This document shows positions 51,761 through 64,000 of a stretch of 64,000 nt of DNA, piece by piece; within the stretch, counting starts at the first letter, position 1; each line of letters begins with the position of its first letter. Made by a program: the position numbers and the translations under genes. The DNA lies in NCBI GenBank assembly GCA_903632075.3, contig CAHIKZ030001814.1:124001-188000 (forward strand), read 5' to 3'. Source of the stretch: Acanthosepion pharaonis. Taxonomy: Eukaryota; Mollusca; Cephalopoda; Sepiida; Sepiidae. The notes under the pieces were generated by a model. That model made no database searches and was not told the DNA's origin. It worked only from the letters and a program-made list of their open reading frames with translations.

Positions 51761-54700
51761 ATTAAACCATGAATGAAAAAAAAAAAAAATTCAATGAAAA
51801 AGTACAAAAAACTACAGTATTACAATTGACATGTGAATATCAACATGACCAAAGCTTAATTTGTGGATAATTCTGGATTTGAAATTGTATTGTTACAACA
51901 CCCACTTTAAATAATAATACAACTAATTTTGATATTATTAATTATATAGTCTTTTTATCATTATTTAGAAGTACTATTTTTTTCTCTCTCTTCAGTTGTT
52001 ATCCATAGCTTGGAAAACTTGCGTTGGATCATATGGAAAATATTCTCACACCTTTACATTAGTTGAGTGAAAAAAATATATTTTGCACAAAACCAACTAA
52101 ATTGTCTCTTCCAGCCACTCCTTTAATCCTGCATATATAACCAGGATGTAGAATGCTCTCCTCACTCCTAGCAGGAGCTATTTAAATATGCAGTCAATTA
52201 AGACTGCAGAGAGCCCTGAAATGGCACACAGAGAGAGCCAAATGAACACTCCTCGCTGCTTTAAGTGGCTCTTCTCTGTAACCACTTGAATATTTTCCCA
52301 TTACTATATTGTATTTTTTTAAAATCACCAATAACAGACAGTTGAATACTTTTCCTTTCCCCACCCCCTTGAAGGAATTGAATATTCTTTTTAATTTCCA
52401 AACATGTCTAATTCTTTTTTGTTTTGCACATCTATGAATTTCCAGTTAATATTCTCTTCCAATTTTTACATTTAACCTATTAAACTACACATCTCTTCCC
52501 AATTCTACAAAATAAAAAGCCATACTTCTGCAATGTCCAAATTGGACTATACTCTTTTTTTGTATTCATTAAAAGCAAACTCAATATTATTATCCTCCTC
52601 CAAACATTCAAATGAAATCAACAGAAATTTTTCCTCAGTGACTTCAAATAATAGTCAGAAGTCATTGTCCTTAATCTTAAATAGCTCGGAGAATAATTTT
52701 CTTATCCCTAAAATTCAGTCCTTTAATATTATTATGCTGGCAACGTATGTTGCATCGTTCTATCACATATTTGTTGCAAATTAAACAATTTCAACTATTC
52801 TTAATTAAATTTGTACTTTCTTCCATAACTTGGATACTGTGAAATGTGAACATAGTATGTGACTCAAAATTCAGTCATAACACAGTAATCTAATCTGTTG
52901 TTAAAAAATATCAAAATAGTCAATAAAAATCATTCATTTAAAAATGGGATGACAATTTCAAATATTGTTTGGACTCTCTTCTTGTTATCACTCTTCAGCT
53001 GACCCATTCTCTGGCCTTTCTCAGATGTATAACCTATATGAAAAGAAGGTGGTCTTTTTTTGTCACTAAAAGTATTGCTCACCGATATTGAAATAAGAAA
53101 TGGTTGCAAAGTGTATTGATCTGACCAACCTATTATAAATGTGCGTAACACAATTCAATATTTTATATGTGAGCTTCCTTTCCATTCCTAAAAAAAAAGA
53201 AAAAAAAAAAAGATCACACACAATATTGGTTTATATATCTAAAAAGTTAATTTTAATTTTCTTGCCCTCTAATGATGCTCCCTATCAATTGTTTAATCTA
53301 GGTGTAAGTGACCCTGATCTGTCATTTCACGCTGACATGGGTAGAACTAATTATTTTTCTTGTTTGGCTACCATTTTCTGACTATGAAAACAAAAAGTGA
53401 CGACCTCTCTTTTTTTCATACAAATTGTATAACTGAAAAATGGATTAGTCAAAATATTCTAATAAAAACAGCAAAAAGAATTTAGCCAGTAGTAAAAACA
53501 ATTTTTGGAATGACAATGACTCTTCTCAAAATTACAGAAGGGATGACAGTTTTTTTTTTAATGCATTGTTGAAATATCAATTATGCCAAAAATATTTTAC
53601 AGATATACAAAAAAATCTGTTTCAAGCACAGCAAAAAATTTATATCAGGTATGTTAAAATGAAAAAACTATGCAAAAATTATAATAATGTTAAAAACAAC
53701 ATACTCCAATTTGTTCTTACTTCACTGTGATTTAGCAATTATTGAAGAACATGTAACCAGAATATTTGTCAGATATCAAACACGCACACACTAAATGTGC
53801 CTGTACAAATATCCTTCCTTGAATACATTAATGCAAAAAAGAAATCCTACTGGATAATTAAGCCCCTCCATCAAATATACTCTCTGAATAATATCTCCAA
53901 AATAGTTATTTTTCTTCCACGTTAGTTCAGTTAATCCAAATAAATTAATCTGATTTCTTAAACAGGTTCATGTGAATATTTTCAATAAATATTACTGATT
54001 GTCCAAATAGGCCCAGCTGAATACTTCTCCATCTGATAGATACATCTGAATAACTGCCTGACCAGAGTCTGTTGGATGATTGCCTCCCTTTATTAAGAGC
54101 AATTTTGCATATCATCCTTATGATACAGAAAAGCCCAACTTTTGACTGGTAAATAGAAGCTATTTAAAAAACATATTTTAATTTATTTATTTTTTGCAAA
54201 TAAATTTATTGACTCTCCTATATTTGCCAGAGAAGTTTTTAAAAGTATTAAGAGAAAACTAAATTTAAAAAAAAAAAAAAAAAATCATGCGTGTGTGTAT
54301 AAAATTATTGTTGGCATTTGTGACTTGTGGAAAATTAAACAAATATTTTATTCAATATATAGAAACTTTTTGTTCAGTATAAATGGTTGTGATGTAAGAA
54401 TTTTTTTGTATATTGTTAATGTTTTAGGTGTTTGTATTTAGAATGAGATTAATCAGGAACTTGTCTTCCTTTACAGTGAATTATCATATTTTTCAGCTCA
54501 TAAAATATGCTTTATTTTACTTCTTGACAAATCATCCCTCCAGCTACCTTTTTGTCTTGTCAATTATTAGTGAATGATAGAGCACAAAATGTAAAAATTG
54601 GACTACTTAATTTTTAGATAATATAACAGCACTTTAAATTGAAGTGGGGTACATTTTGACACAATAACTGAGTATTTGCAAAATGCTTTTATTCCTTCAT

Positions 54701-56503
54701 TATCAGGATAAACAGTTTAATTTAATATATATTTTTACATATACTTCTTGTAAAATTACTAAACAGTTCAGATTCAAGAAAATATAACAAAACCTAATAC
54801 ATGAGTATATTGTAAGTTTATGCATCATTATGTTAATTTACAGTAAGCTTAATCTGTTTAAATCAATCATGCTAATCTGATAGATGATTCTGTAAAAAAA
54901 TGAATATATAACTTGAAAATAGTAATGCATCAAGTGGAAAATCTGTTTTCCAAGTAATATGCAACTAAAACTTATTTATTTACAATTGAAATTGAATTAA
55001 AAGTGATCATTCTAGAGAAGCTTAAAAATAAACAGCGAATTGGAATTTACCTATGCCCACAAGCATGATGGTATGTTAGACACAAGGTCACAGTTAATGT
55101 ATGAAAAGCAGTTATCATTTACTAAGCTTAAGAGAAAGTTACAAGTATGAGGCATCCAGGAAGCATCAAACTCACTATTTAGTTGTAATGTGAAACTAAA
55201 CTAGTTTGCTAATCTTTGCTCCTTGCCAAAGTGTCCATGTATGAAAAGCTGTTAATGGTCTGTGAATTAAATATGATGTTGTATTTAGGTGAATACACTT
55301 TGTATTTTTATATGTTATATGATTTTCAGAATCAAGCAATCTATGAATAAATGTTTTTTTTTTTTTAAATTTTGTTTTTAGCAAAAGGATTAACTCCAAA
55401 CAAATGGATTCTGTTAGGGAATTATATCTAAGATAAAATGGTTATATGACAAAGTCTGTTACAATTTAAAAAAGAGAAAAAATGCAGAATATTTGCATTG
55501 AAATACAGTATATGTTGAAATATGCATGTAATTGGTTTTATGTCTTATAATGATTGAAAATCTAAAATACGTTCTCTTATGGAAAATAAACAAAACACAT
55601 ACATTCATATATGTATATGATCAGTATCACTTGCAATAATTTTATAAGGAAATTTACTTTTAAGTAAAACAAATTATTTTCAATTATTAAAATATTTTTG
55701 TGTCTGCAAATTTGCAAATACTTCAAACAAATGAGTGAACAAATAAAATTAAACAACTTGGATAATCAGAAAACATCCAAATATCATTTTTTTTTAATGA
55801 GGCAATGTTCTAACATAAAAATAAAGATGCCTGAAGAAGAAATGTGAATGTGTGTGCAATTTCTGTTGCTTTCTTTAGCTTTTAAGTAGAATCTTTAATC
55901 TGGATTATTGTCTGCTAATACAAAGATTTCATGAGTTTCTCTCTCAAAGCAATTAAGAGATATTTCTCTGTAATATACGGATACCAGTAGAATGCCTTTG
56001 AAGATGGCATTACTAATCAACTACATATATACTCATCAATGTAAGCATGATAATGTACACACCAGCAGTGAAAGCTGATATCTATGTGGTAGTTTTTTTA
56101 AACTAGTTATGGATAATTTCAATCACAAAATTAGCACGAAATCTTGAGGCAAATTTTTTACATCTTGTGTCGAATACATATAGAACATTAATGTATTTGT
56201 AAAATCCACTTATCATGGCAATATTGTTTGTGTGTTATTTTTATCAATGTATATTTAAAGTCAGGTGCTTTTGCTTATTTAAGTTTTTAAAAGTGATTGC
56301 AAGATCATATTGTTTGTTTCTGACTAGGTTATGAACTTTATTATTAAATGTTAAATTGAAATATATTTTATGATAAAAAAAGCATACTTCTGTATTTTCA
56401 CTTGACTGATCTGTAGATAAAGTTAATAATTTCTTGTAATTACTTTTGTTTTATGTTTAATATGCTTTAACACTTGAGAAATATGAATGGAATTATATAA
56501 GTC

Positions 56504-56509
56504 AATAAA
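56504..56509 (+). promoter_or_regulatory. Distal poly(A) signal of SYT12
   Basis: AATAAA in the context GTCAATAAAACTTTTATAAA, followed by an A-run from 56518. Context and spacing look like a genuine cleavage site about 5.3 kb after the stop codon. Confidence 0.45.
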
Positions 56510-56533
56510 ACTTTTATAAAAAAAAAAAAAAAA

Positions 56534-59049
56534 TTATACAGCTTATGTGTGAAAATTGAATTATGGATAATAATTATGGAGATATATAAATGTTTGGATT
56601 TACCTCCAGTATCAATAAGTCAAGAATAGAACAAAGAATTTCTCAGAGACTAAATAGCATTGCTAGAAAGCAAGTCTCGGTCACATCAGTGTGCAGATGA
56701 CAAAATGAATACTAAGTGTAAATTTTTAAAAGGGGAAAATTGCATAATTAGCCAAAGAGAATAGCATCATTATCTAGTTTTCAAAAACAATGTATTTATT
56801 AAAAAAAAAGTGTTCTTTAGTGTTGCATAAGAATAAGATACTGAAATGAACTTGTTTCTAAATAGCCATATTATTTACTCTTAACTCTCTAGACCGGTGG
56901 AAATTCTACAGGTGTTAAGTTATTCTACAGGTATAACTTATTGTTAATTACTCTAGCATATACATTATAGGTAATTAAAGTATATAATTTTGTAAATTTA
57001 TTTCCAATGATATTCTATAAGCAGGTAACAATTATGTTATTGATTACTTTTACCCTACTATTTCGATTTAACTTTTAGATTTTCAAATAATGAGGAAGGA
57101 ATGAATTAAAACCATAAAACCCCTCTTTAATTCTTTCTTAATCTCACCTCTCCTTGTAATGAATAACAAGAGAGAGGAAGTTTTATTTCACATCTACCTT
57201 ATATTTACCTCCAGTTCTGAGTCCTACTATTCTTCGACTCGAGACAAATGCCATTCAATGGCCACACTGACAGTTTATTCCGCACTTTATAACTAATGGT
57301 GAATATGTCTTTTTTTACTTGATCTATAAATAATACTGTTTTCATTTTTATGAACATTATCTTTTGTTACACCTTATTTGTATATAAAAGAAAAAGAAAA
57401 AAAGCATTTTCAAATCCACTGAGAATTTTATAAGCTCCAGTTAAATATTTGTTTATTTACTTCTTTTTAGATTTTGGATGGAAAGTGGATCTTGTATATA
57501 AGCTTAACTCATTAACTACAACAGAAATCTGTCATCTGTAGTTGAGCTATTGAACTGCAATGACAAAACGGCCTTTCAACATATTCCAATATTTTACAGA
57601 TAAATCAATCAATCACTGTTCTGGTTTCAGATTTTATTGTTCCCTGTTCCTTAAGCCGATTTTAAAATGAGTAAAAAAAAAAAAATTACTAGTTTCATCA
57701 GATTCCTTGCTTTGCCTGAGCTTAGTTCACAAAATACTTTAATGAAAATATATTTTCTTAATAATTATTACTTTGGTAAGTATTCAGAAAAACTGCATCA
57801 AATACAATTTAAAAAAACAGGTTTCAAGACTTAGTATAAATTTTAACTTTTAGTTACTTTCTCACCCCAAGATTATTTGCAAAATCTGTAAGCAGCAGTA
57901 TAAATATCAGTCATTGACACTAAAACTTTCTCAAAATAATCTTTCTCTACATCATAACAATGATGCATCAAGTTCAATCTACTATAATAATGACGCCAAT
58001 AAAATTAACATAGTTGCTATATAGAGTGCAGTTATATATTTCATATAATACTCAATCAATCATAGTGAATATATGTATTCATACCTAAAGTATATTAATG
58101 TCATTTCATTCAATTAAAGAAGAATTACCTAAAGCATTCCTGAATTTGGATTTGAAAAAATTATAAAGCTCAAAATAATCCTTGTTTTAATAATTTTACT
58201 TTTCAATCCCTAACTCCAATTGTATTGACATGCATCATGTGATATATAGACCTTTTGACTATTATTATTTTTTCAAAATCATTTTCTGCAGGTTTGCAAA
58301 ATGGTCTACACCCAAACACAAATCTATAATTAAGCAAAACACAAATTTGGTACACAATGTGTTGATGGTGCATAAGCACATAGCCTTGGGTTCAAGCCTA
58401 TATAAAACAAATAAAAATGTTTGAAGAATGGATTTTATTTTCTGTTTTGTGTATTACTTAATTCTATATTTTTTTTATTGTTTTTTAAAATTAAAATGAT
58501 TAAACTTGTTTTTAATTCAAAAGCAAAGAGCAACCTTGTTCTTGGTGAACTTCAATGTTTCATTGCTTAAAATGCGAATTGGTCTGAATAAGAACATTGC
58601 CTATTACATTTGGGACAGACATGTATACATTTTTAACAGAAAAATAAGTACTGTATTAGAATGCATATAAATCACTTGCTCACCCTCTCAGAAAAAGAAA
58701 AAAATATCTATGTGAAAAAATTCTATTTTTATTTATTATGCTTTCTCTATGTTTAATTGAAAAATGCAATTGTACATACTCTCCAAAATTTTAGATATGC
58801 ACATATTTTCATTTGTACATATTGTATTGGTAAATTTTTTTTTCAAGAAAGTATATACTGAGATGATCAAAGGAAATAATAATTGAAGATCAAAATGTTT
58901 TAGTGTTTTTCCTGATAGTTTATGCAAAGCTTAAACTCAATATCACAGTCACACAAGTAAAGAATGACCTTGTATTTTAATAAGGTCTTAATATTTTCTT
59001 TAATAGTATACATAAACAAATTTACAGAATTTTTCTTTTCACAAATCTT

Positions 59050-59055
<6 letters not shown>
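56534..59055. other. Intergenic AT-rich sequence
   Basis: No gene or transposon recognised. Confidence 0.5.

Positions 59056-59104
<49 letters not shown>
59056..59104. repeat. (TA)n microsatellite
   Basis: About 24 TA units followed by an AT-rich segment. Confidence 0.95.
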
Positions 59105-59110
<6 letters not shown>

Positions 59111-60470
59111 TGAAAAGCTAAAAAGTTCTTTCTGGCTCACTCCCAAAAAATATAACCAACACCATTTTTTTTTTTTTTTTTTAATCCCTATTTTAGACTA
59201 AGAACTTTTCATCAACTCTTTATAGATGTTTCTATATGTTCTACAATCTTATTTCAAATATATACCACCCTTTAGGAGTACTGTAATGATAATCATTTTC
59301 TTTGGAGGGGTACAACAGTCAGAGCATTAGTTGTAATAAAAATTCTTTGTGGTGGGATACTGAAATTCAAATAAAGACTTCAGTAGTTGTGGTTCAGAGT
59401 TCTTATTTTATTCAAATGTAGAATGAAGACAGAATAAGAAATCAAAGATGAAGTTTCTTCAGTCAAAGACAACATTTCTCTTTAACCATCACTGACTACA
59501 TAAAAAGACAAGAACATTTTAACATTGACTGCATTATTGGAATTTGCTAACCACGGAATAGCTAGTTGCATTTTATACATTTTCATAAACAAAGTCATGT
59601 AAGAAGTCACATGTTCAGATTATGTGCATTGCTGTTGTGAGACAATGTGCAATTACCTGATTATAAACTTCTGTAATCAAACTATGTTAGTCAACATTAC
59701 AATGGTGAAATGTATTTCATTTGTCTTTTGGATTCAAATGTCAGTTTATTTGTAGATAAGTTTTTATTTTTTGCTTCCTTTTATTCAACACAAAAACACA
59801 ATAAAAAAAATGTACATTTTTATGAATTTGAAAATGCATGAGCAATATTTTAAAACTACTAATTTTTTTAAGTTGCTACTTCAATATCTTGAAACAAACC
59901 TTTCCTTTCTTTATATTTTTCTTATTAAGTCTAAATTGTAAAATAAAACTGTCATAGAAGAGAAAAAAAAATGATATGAAATGTCTGTCCTAATTGTGTG
60001 AGGAAAGACCAACATTTTGCCATATTACATGGAAATTACTTTTGCTTGGGCAGTATATTGTTTTAAAGCATTTTATTTTTTCTCAACACATTTTCAAATT
60101 ATTTGCACTAGATTGTTTTAAAAAAAAAAATCCGTAAAATATAAATCTATTGTCTCTTCAGAAGTCGGGTTGTTCAAATTAATTATTGCACCCCCACCCA
60201 CATAAAAATGAAAAACTACTATAGCAACCCAGGACCAACCACAAAAAATGACAAGGAATTGACTTAAGAGGCGATATATATATTTTTTTTCTTTGCTGAT
60301 TGTGCTTTCAGTCAAGGCTTATGACAACTTTGTGCCTGAGTGTTTGAAATGACAACTGTTAAATTCTTGAGAAAAAATATCCACCATGTGAAAATGGATA
60401 TTTTGAGATCTACTTTGAAATTGGCATCCCTTTAATGAAATGGTCACAAACCACAAATTATTTTCTGTTA
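59105..60470. other. Intergenic AT-rich sequence
   Basis: No gene recognised. A T-run lies at 59166-59182. Confidence 0.5.
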
Positions 60471-60474
60471 ACTA

Positions 60475-60735
60475 CAGATTTACCAGCTTGTTGAATAGCT
60501 TCACTTGTTGAGTCATAAGCTTTTGATTAGCTTGCATGTTGGCTAGCTATTTTTTTTTAACACTTGCAGAATGGCTGAATTTTGATTGGTTGATACTGCT
60601 TCTTGATTGGTGGAATTGCTAACCAACTGGCTTGTTACCTTGCATATATTTTTATTTTTTTCTGCCAAACAAAAAATTACTTGCTGATTAGCCAGTCTGT
60701 TGATTTGATGGCTTCTTATTGGCTGGATTGTTGAT
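60475..60735. repeat. Degenerate TTGATTGG-type repeat array
   Basis: Irregular recurrence of GCTTGTTG, TTGATTGGTTGAT, TTGATTGGTGGAAT, GATTAGCCAG, CTGTTGATTTG and TTATTGGCTGGATTG motifs, with a loose period of about 16-24 bases. Confidence 0.6.
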
Positions 60736-62255
60736 TTTACATTTGTTTATTTTTGTTCTAACAATTATTGTAAATACATCAGTTTGTCCTTGTATATAAA
60801 AATGGATCTGCTTTGAAAATTGTACTTTTTGTGGTTTTATAATCTGCTGTATGATTTTATTCATTATTTTTTCTTTTTTCATTTGTTCATATTTCAATAA
60901 ATGAAAATCCTTTTTATTCAGGGAATAAAACTCGGCATGCATCCGTTTTCTTTTTGTATGGTTAAATTTTTCCATAAGCAATGGAAATTATGAAAATTAC
61001 ATTTCTTTTTTCATTTATTTCTGTATAAGTTTATTTCAGAAAATCTTTGAACACTTTTAATCTAGTCCTGTCAGATTCTACAATTTACCCGTTTAATGAT
61101 TTTTCAATGTTATTTTTATCAGTATTGTATATTATGAACATTTCCTACTTCCACTCCCACATAGTTTAATTTGAGTTGTTAAACTAAAATTAAAATATTA
61201 TCATTTATCAGTAATAAGCAAAAACTTATTTATATAAATCAAATTCTTGCTTAATATATACATTTTAAGAACAACTACCACTTTAATTATCTATTTCAAT
61301 TTTTATTAGTGGAAATTTTTAATAAATTTCATTCATTTTAATTAATAGATTTTAATTGTTTCTTTTAATGTTTCACTTGAGTGTTTTGCTCATATTTATC
61401 CTTTTTTAAAAACAATGATAATCAGTTTCACCTGGATTTGTTCTGTGAGTGTTGTGAATTAAGTTTTGTTTGCTCTTTCTCTTTGTTTCAGATTTGAGAC
61501 TTTCAAATGGTAACTTTTAAAATTACTACTTTGATTAAATCATAATTACAACAGAAGGAAGGATTGACAGATCATTTTAGAGAATTGACTTCATCAGATT
61601 GAGAAAATCTTACTATAAGAGAAATGTATTTCCTTCAATGAAGAAATACAAGATTTCTGTTTGAATTTCTGAATTTTCTATAGACCAGTATATTCAAATT
61701 GCTGTTCTTATCTTGGTCGTTATAATAACAAATAAATGAAATGTTATATGACATAAATTCATGTCCATCTCTGATGACTAGTTGGCTCTGGTCAAGTATT
61801 GCCAAAAGGTGGGACTGCTGTTGAATGTTGTCTTGATATTGTATAGATTGCAACAGTATGACTTTCATAATGCAGATGAGGACCATAGGTCAAATAAATC
61901 AGCATATATTAACTGAAGAATCTGTAGGTGATTGCATTTGTGGTAGAACAGAGAATACGGGTCAGAATTTTATCACAGTTGCCAGACAGGTCAGAAGAGT
62001 GAGAAAGAAAAATACATCTTTCATCAGAATTTAAAACTGCAGATATTAATAAGCAACTGATATTTCATCAGTTATTATAACATGAATTTTTTACCTTCAG
62101 TTACTACAGAATTCACATAAATTAACTTTTAATACTCATAACAATTTGGTGTCTCATGTGCTTCTATCAGTAACTTGCACTATTCCAGTCTGTTGTCTGT
62201 ATGTGAAAACATTTTGTTTCTCTGTTAAAAAGAAAAGTTCACCTTCTTCTACATG
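60736..62255. other. Intergenic AT-rich sequence
   Basis: Nothing recognised. Confidence 0.5.
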
Positions 62256-62259
62256 TCAG

Positions 62260-63100
62260 ATACCTTCAAGTATTGGTGATCATGGCTCTCCACAATTTCC
62301 TGTCCTTTGCAGCTCTTAATAATTTTTTCTTTTGTTATCTCTCTTAAACCTTACTCCACTCAAGTTTGCCAAGTAGGGTTTGTTTGCGATGTTTTCTTCT
62401 TTCCCAAGCCCTCTTTCTTCATTGGGCCTTAGAAATTTCAATTGACTTTTCATAATGTTAACTATAATTGTCTTTTTTGTTTCCATTTTCCCTAAAACTT
62501 CATTGATGCTCACATATTTGGCTCATAGTATTCTCAGCATCCTTCTGTAGAACCACATTTCTATTGCCTCAAGTCTCTTCATCTGTGAGGAGGTTGTCCA
62601 ACATTCACTACCATATAGGAAGTGTTATATTACATAACAGCTTAGTACACTTTTCTTTGTTTCTAAAGAAATTTTTCTGTTGCTTAGCTTTTGGAAAGTA
62701 CCTTTAGCTCTCTCAATGCTCTTTTGGTTTTCAGTATCACATTTTCTGTCTTCTGGTAAAACACTTTGCAGATATTTAAATTGTTAAAGTGTTTGATTTT
62801 GGTATCTCCAACTTGTAATTTGCATGTTGGGCTGTTGCTTTTGCTGAAAACCATGCAGTCTGTCTTCTTGCAGTTAATGTCAGTCTTTTCTTTACTACCT
62901 TCTGTAGAAGTTCTTGTAGTTTCCTTCATGTATCTGCTATAAACACTGTCATCTGCATATTTTATGTTGTTAAGATTGTGGCTGCCAGTAATGAATCCTG
63001 GTAGGACTTCTAATTCTTTCAGAATCACCTTTACCTTACTACATGAAATTCTCATCTTACTTTGTAGAGACAGGCAAGTAGGATTTTGTTTTAACATGAT
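62260..63100 (-). pseudogene. Non-LTR reverse transcriptase, C-terminal half (family 1)
   Basis: The - strand open segment (63097-62684) includes LKELEVLPGFITGSHNLNNI, KYADDSVYSR (YADD kept), NCKKTDCMVFSKSNSPTCKL, QVGDTKIKHFNNLN and RALRELKVLSKS. Frame-broken sequence below continues to about 62260 with MSINEVLGKMETKKTIIVNI, the 'EEVLRRMG…LLxxIxKRQL' block. The 5' part is missing. Same family as 2687 and 36595. Confidence 0.85.
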
Positions 63101-64000
63101 TTAGATAATTTTTGTGATGAGGAGTTATTTACTCTGTGAGCAATAACTGAACAGCACTAAATGATTAAATTCCTAGACATGAGCAGTGGAATGAGAACAG
63201 TCTACCCCTGTAGATTAAATAAAGGGTTCAGTTCAGAATTCTCTGTAGGTTACCCAGAACTAACACCTGAAGAAAGTTGAAGGGCACAACAGCCAAATCT
63301 TTGATAACAACAACAAAGTTGAGGATAATAGTCCAAATATAAATACTCATTTGGAATGTTACAATTGTAGCTTTCAATCAGATTAAGCTAAACTGTAATG
63401 CATAATTATATTTATAATGTTAACAAAGTTGTCTAACATAAATAACTATTCTTAAGTGGAATAGAAAACTGCAGTGAAAAGCTACATTCAACCACAGATG
63501 TTGAACTGTTTTGGTGATTTTATTTTTAATCCTTATGTTCTTTAAAAACCAACAATCTTTTGAATATGATAAAAGTAAACATCAAACCATTAGCAAAACC
63601 ATATTTTTTTCTTTTGTTAAGAGATTACCAAAAATTACAGGTTTCATTGGTGTCATTTCAATAAAGGCAAAAAATATTCCACTTTAAATGTAAAATATCC
63701 TGAAAATATTTTAGTTTAAAGTGTTGTAACAAACAAAGAGCACTGAAAAAGTGATAGATACATTTACTTAGAAAAACTTTTTTAAGCAAAATTTCTTAGA
63801 AATAAAAATATTTGATTGGTCCCCTGGATATAATTATTGAAGGCATTTTCTCAATTATTACTTTTGTGCCCAAATAAGTCAGTGTGTCAAAAGGACAGTT
63901 GACACTGATATTATTTTGTACTACCTTCACTCCCTCAGCAATATTTATTGTTTTTAAAAGTGATGACTAGAATTTTAATAAAACTCTAACATATGAAAGT
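63101..64000. other. Intergenic AT-rich sequence
   Basis: No gene, RNA or named repeat seen to the window end. Confidence 0.5.

Larger units (their letters stand above)
51236..56530 (+). other. SYT12: SYT12 3' untranslated region (long form)
   Basis: No further coding sequence is recognisable after the SYT12 stop. The stretch is AT-rich and unusually free of recognisable transposon remnants, unlike the introns, which suits a long cephalopod-style 3' UTR. A proximal AATAAA lies at 51755-51760 and a distal one at 56504-56509, each followed within about 20 bases by an A-run. A small GC-richer patch lies at about 52110-52290. The true extent is inferred only. Confidence 0.5.

Overview
This is a 64 kb, strongly AT-rich piece of an animal nuclear genome. 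The one host gene visible is the 3' part of a synaptotagmin-12-like gene (SYT12) on the + strand. Seven exons between 14838 and 51235 join in frame (intron phases 1, 2, 0, 0, 1, 0) into 354 residues: a Ser/Pro-rich linker, C2A, C2B and the family-typical C-terminus. The amino-terminal transmembrane part must lie upstream of base 1 or in an exon not recognised here. Introns run from 0.5 to 15.6 kb and are full of retroelement debris. Introns that size, TA microsatellites, many LINE and Gypsy remnants, and SINEs sharing one central domain behind tRNA-like or 5S-rRNA-like heads suggest a mollusc, most likely a cephalopod. That assignment is inference.

Layout. 1-14.8 kb: SYT12 upstream intron or flank with tRNA-like and 5S-like SINEs, mariner fragments (about 1.5-1.9 and 13.6-14.5 kb, - strand), several LINE fragments and a Penelope-like reverse transcriptase remnant (9.4-10.0 kb, - strand). 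14.8-22.5 kb: SYT12 exons A and B, separated by an internally deleted LINE, a GC-richer block, TA microsatellites and a Tc1-like remnant. 22.5-38.1 kb: a 15.6 kb intron holding LINE remnants and an 11.0 kb antisense Gypsy-type LTR retrotransposon (23933-34961) with 2.0 kb LTRs, a 5 bp target duplication and a tRNA-His-type primer site, but frame-broken genes. 38.1-44.1 kb: exons C, D and E, with a second, older and shorter Gypsy-type element (39388-43891, sense strand) between D and E. 44.1-51.2 kb: exons F and G. 51.2-56.5 kb: a long AT-rich 3' UTR with two candidate poly(A) sites. 56.5-64 kb: intergenic, containing only a TA microsatellite, a degenerate TTGATTGG-like repeat and one LINE reverse-transcriptase fragment (62.3-63.1 kb, - strand).

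SYT12 is the only gene likely to be functional. It should encode a synaptic-vesicle or secretory-vesicle C2 protein that does not bind calcium in the classical way, because several acidic ligands of both C2 domains are replaced. All mobile-element genes seen are frameshifted, truncated or interrupted by stops. No bacterial-type operon, CRISPR array, rRNA gene or intact tRNA gene was seen.
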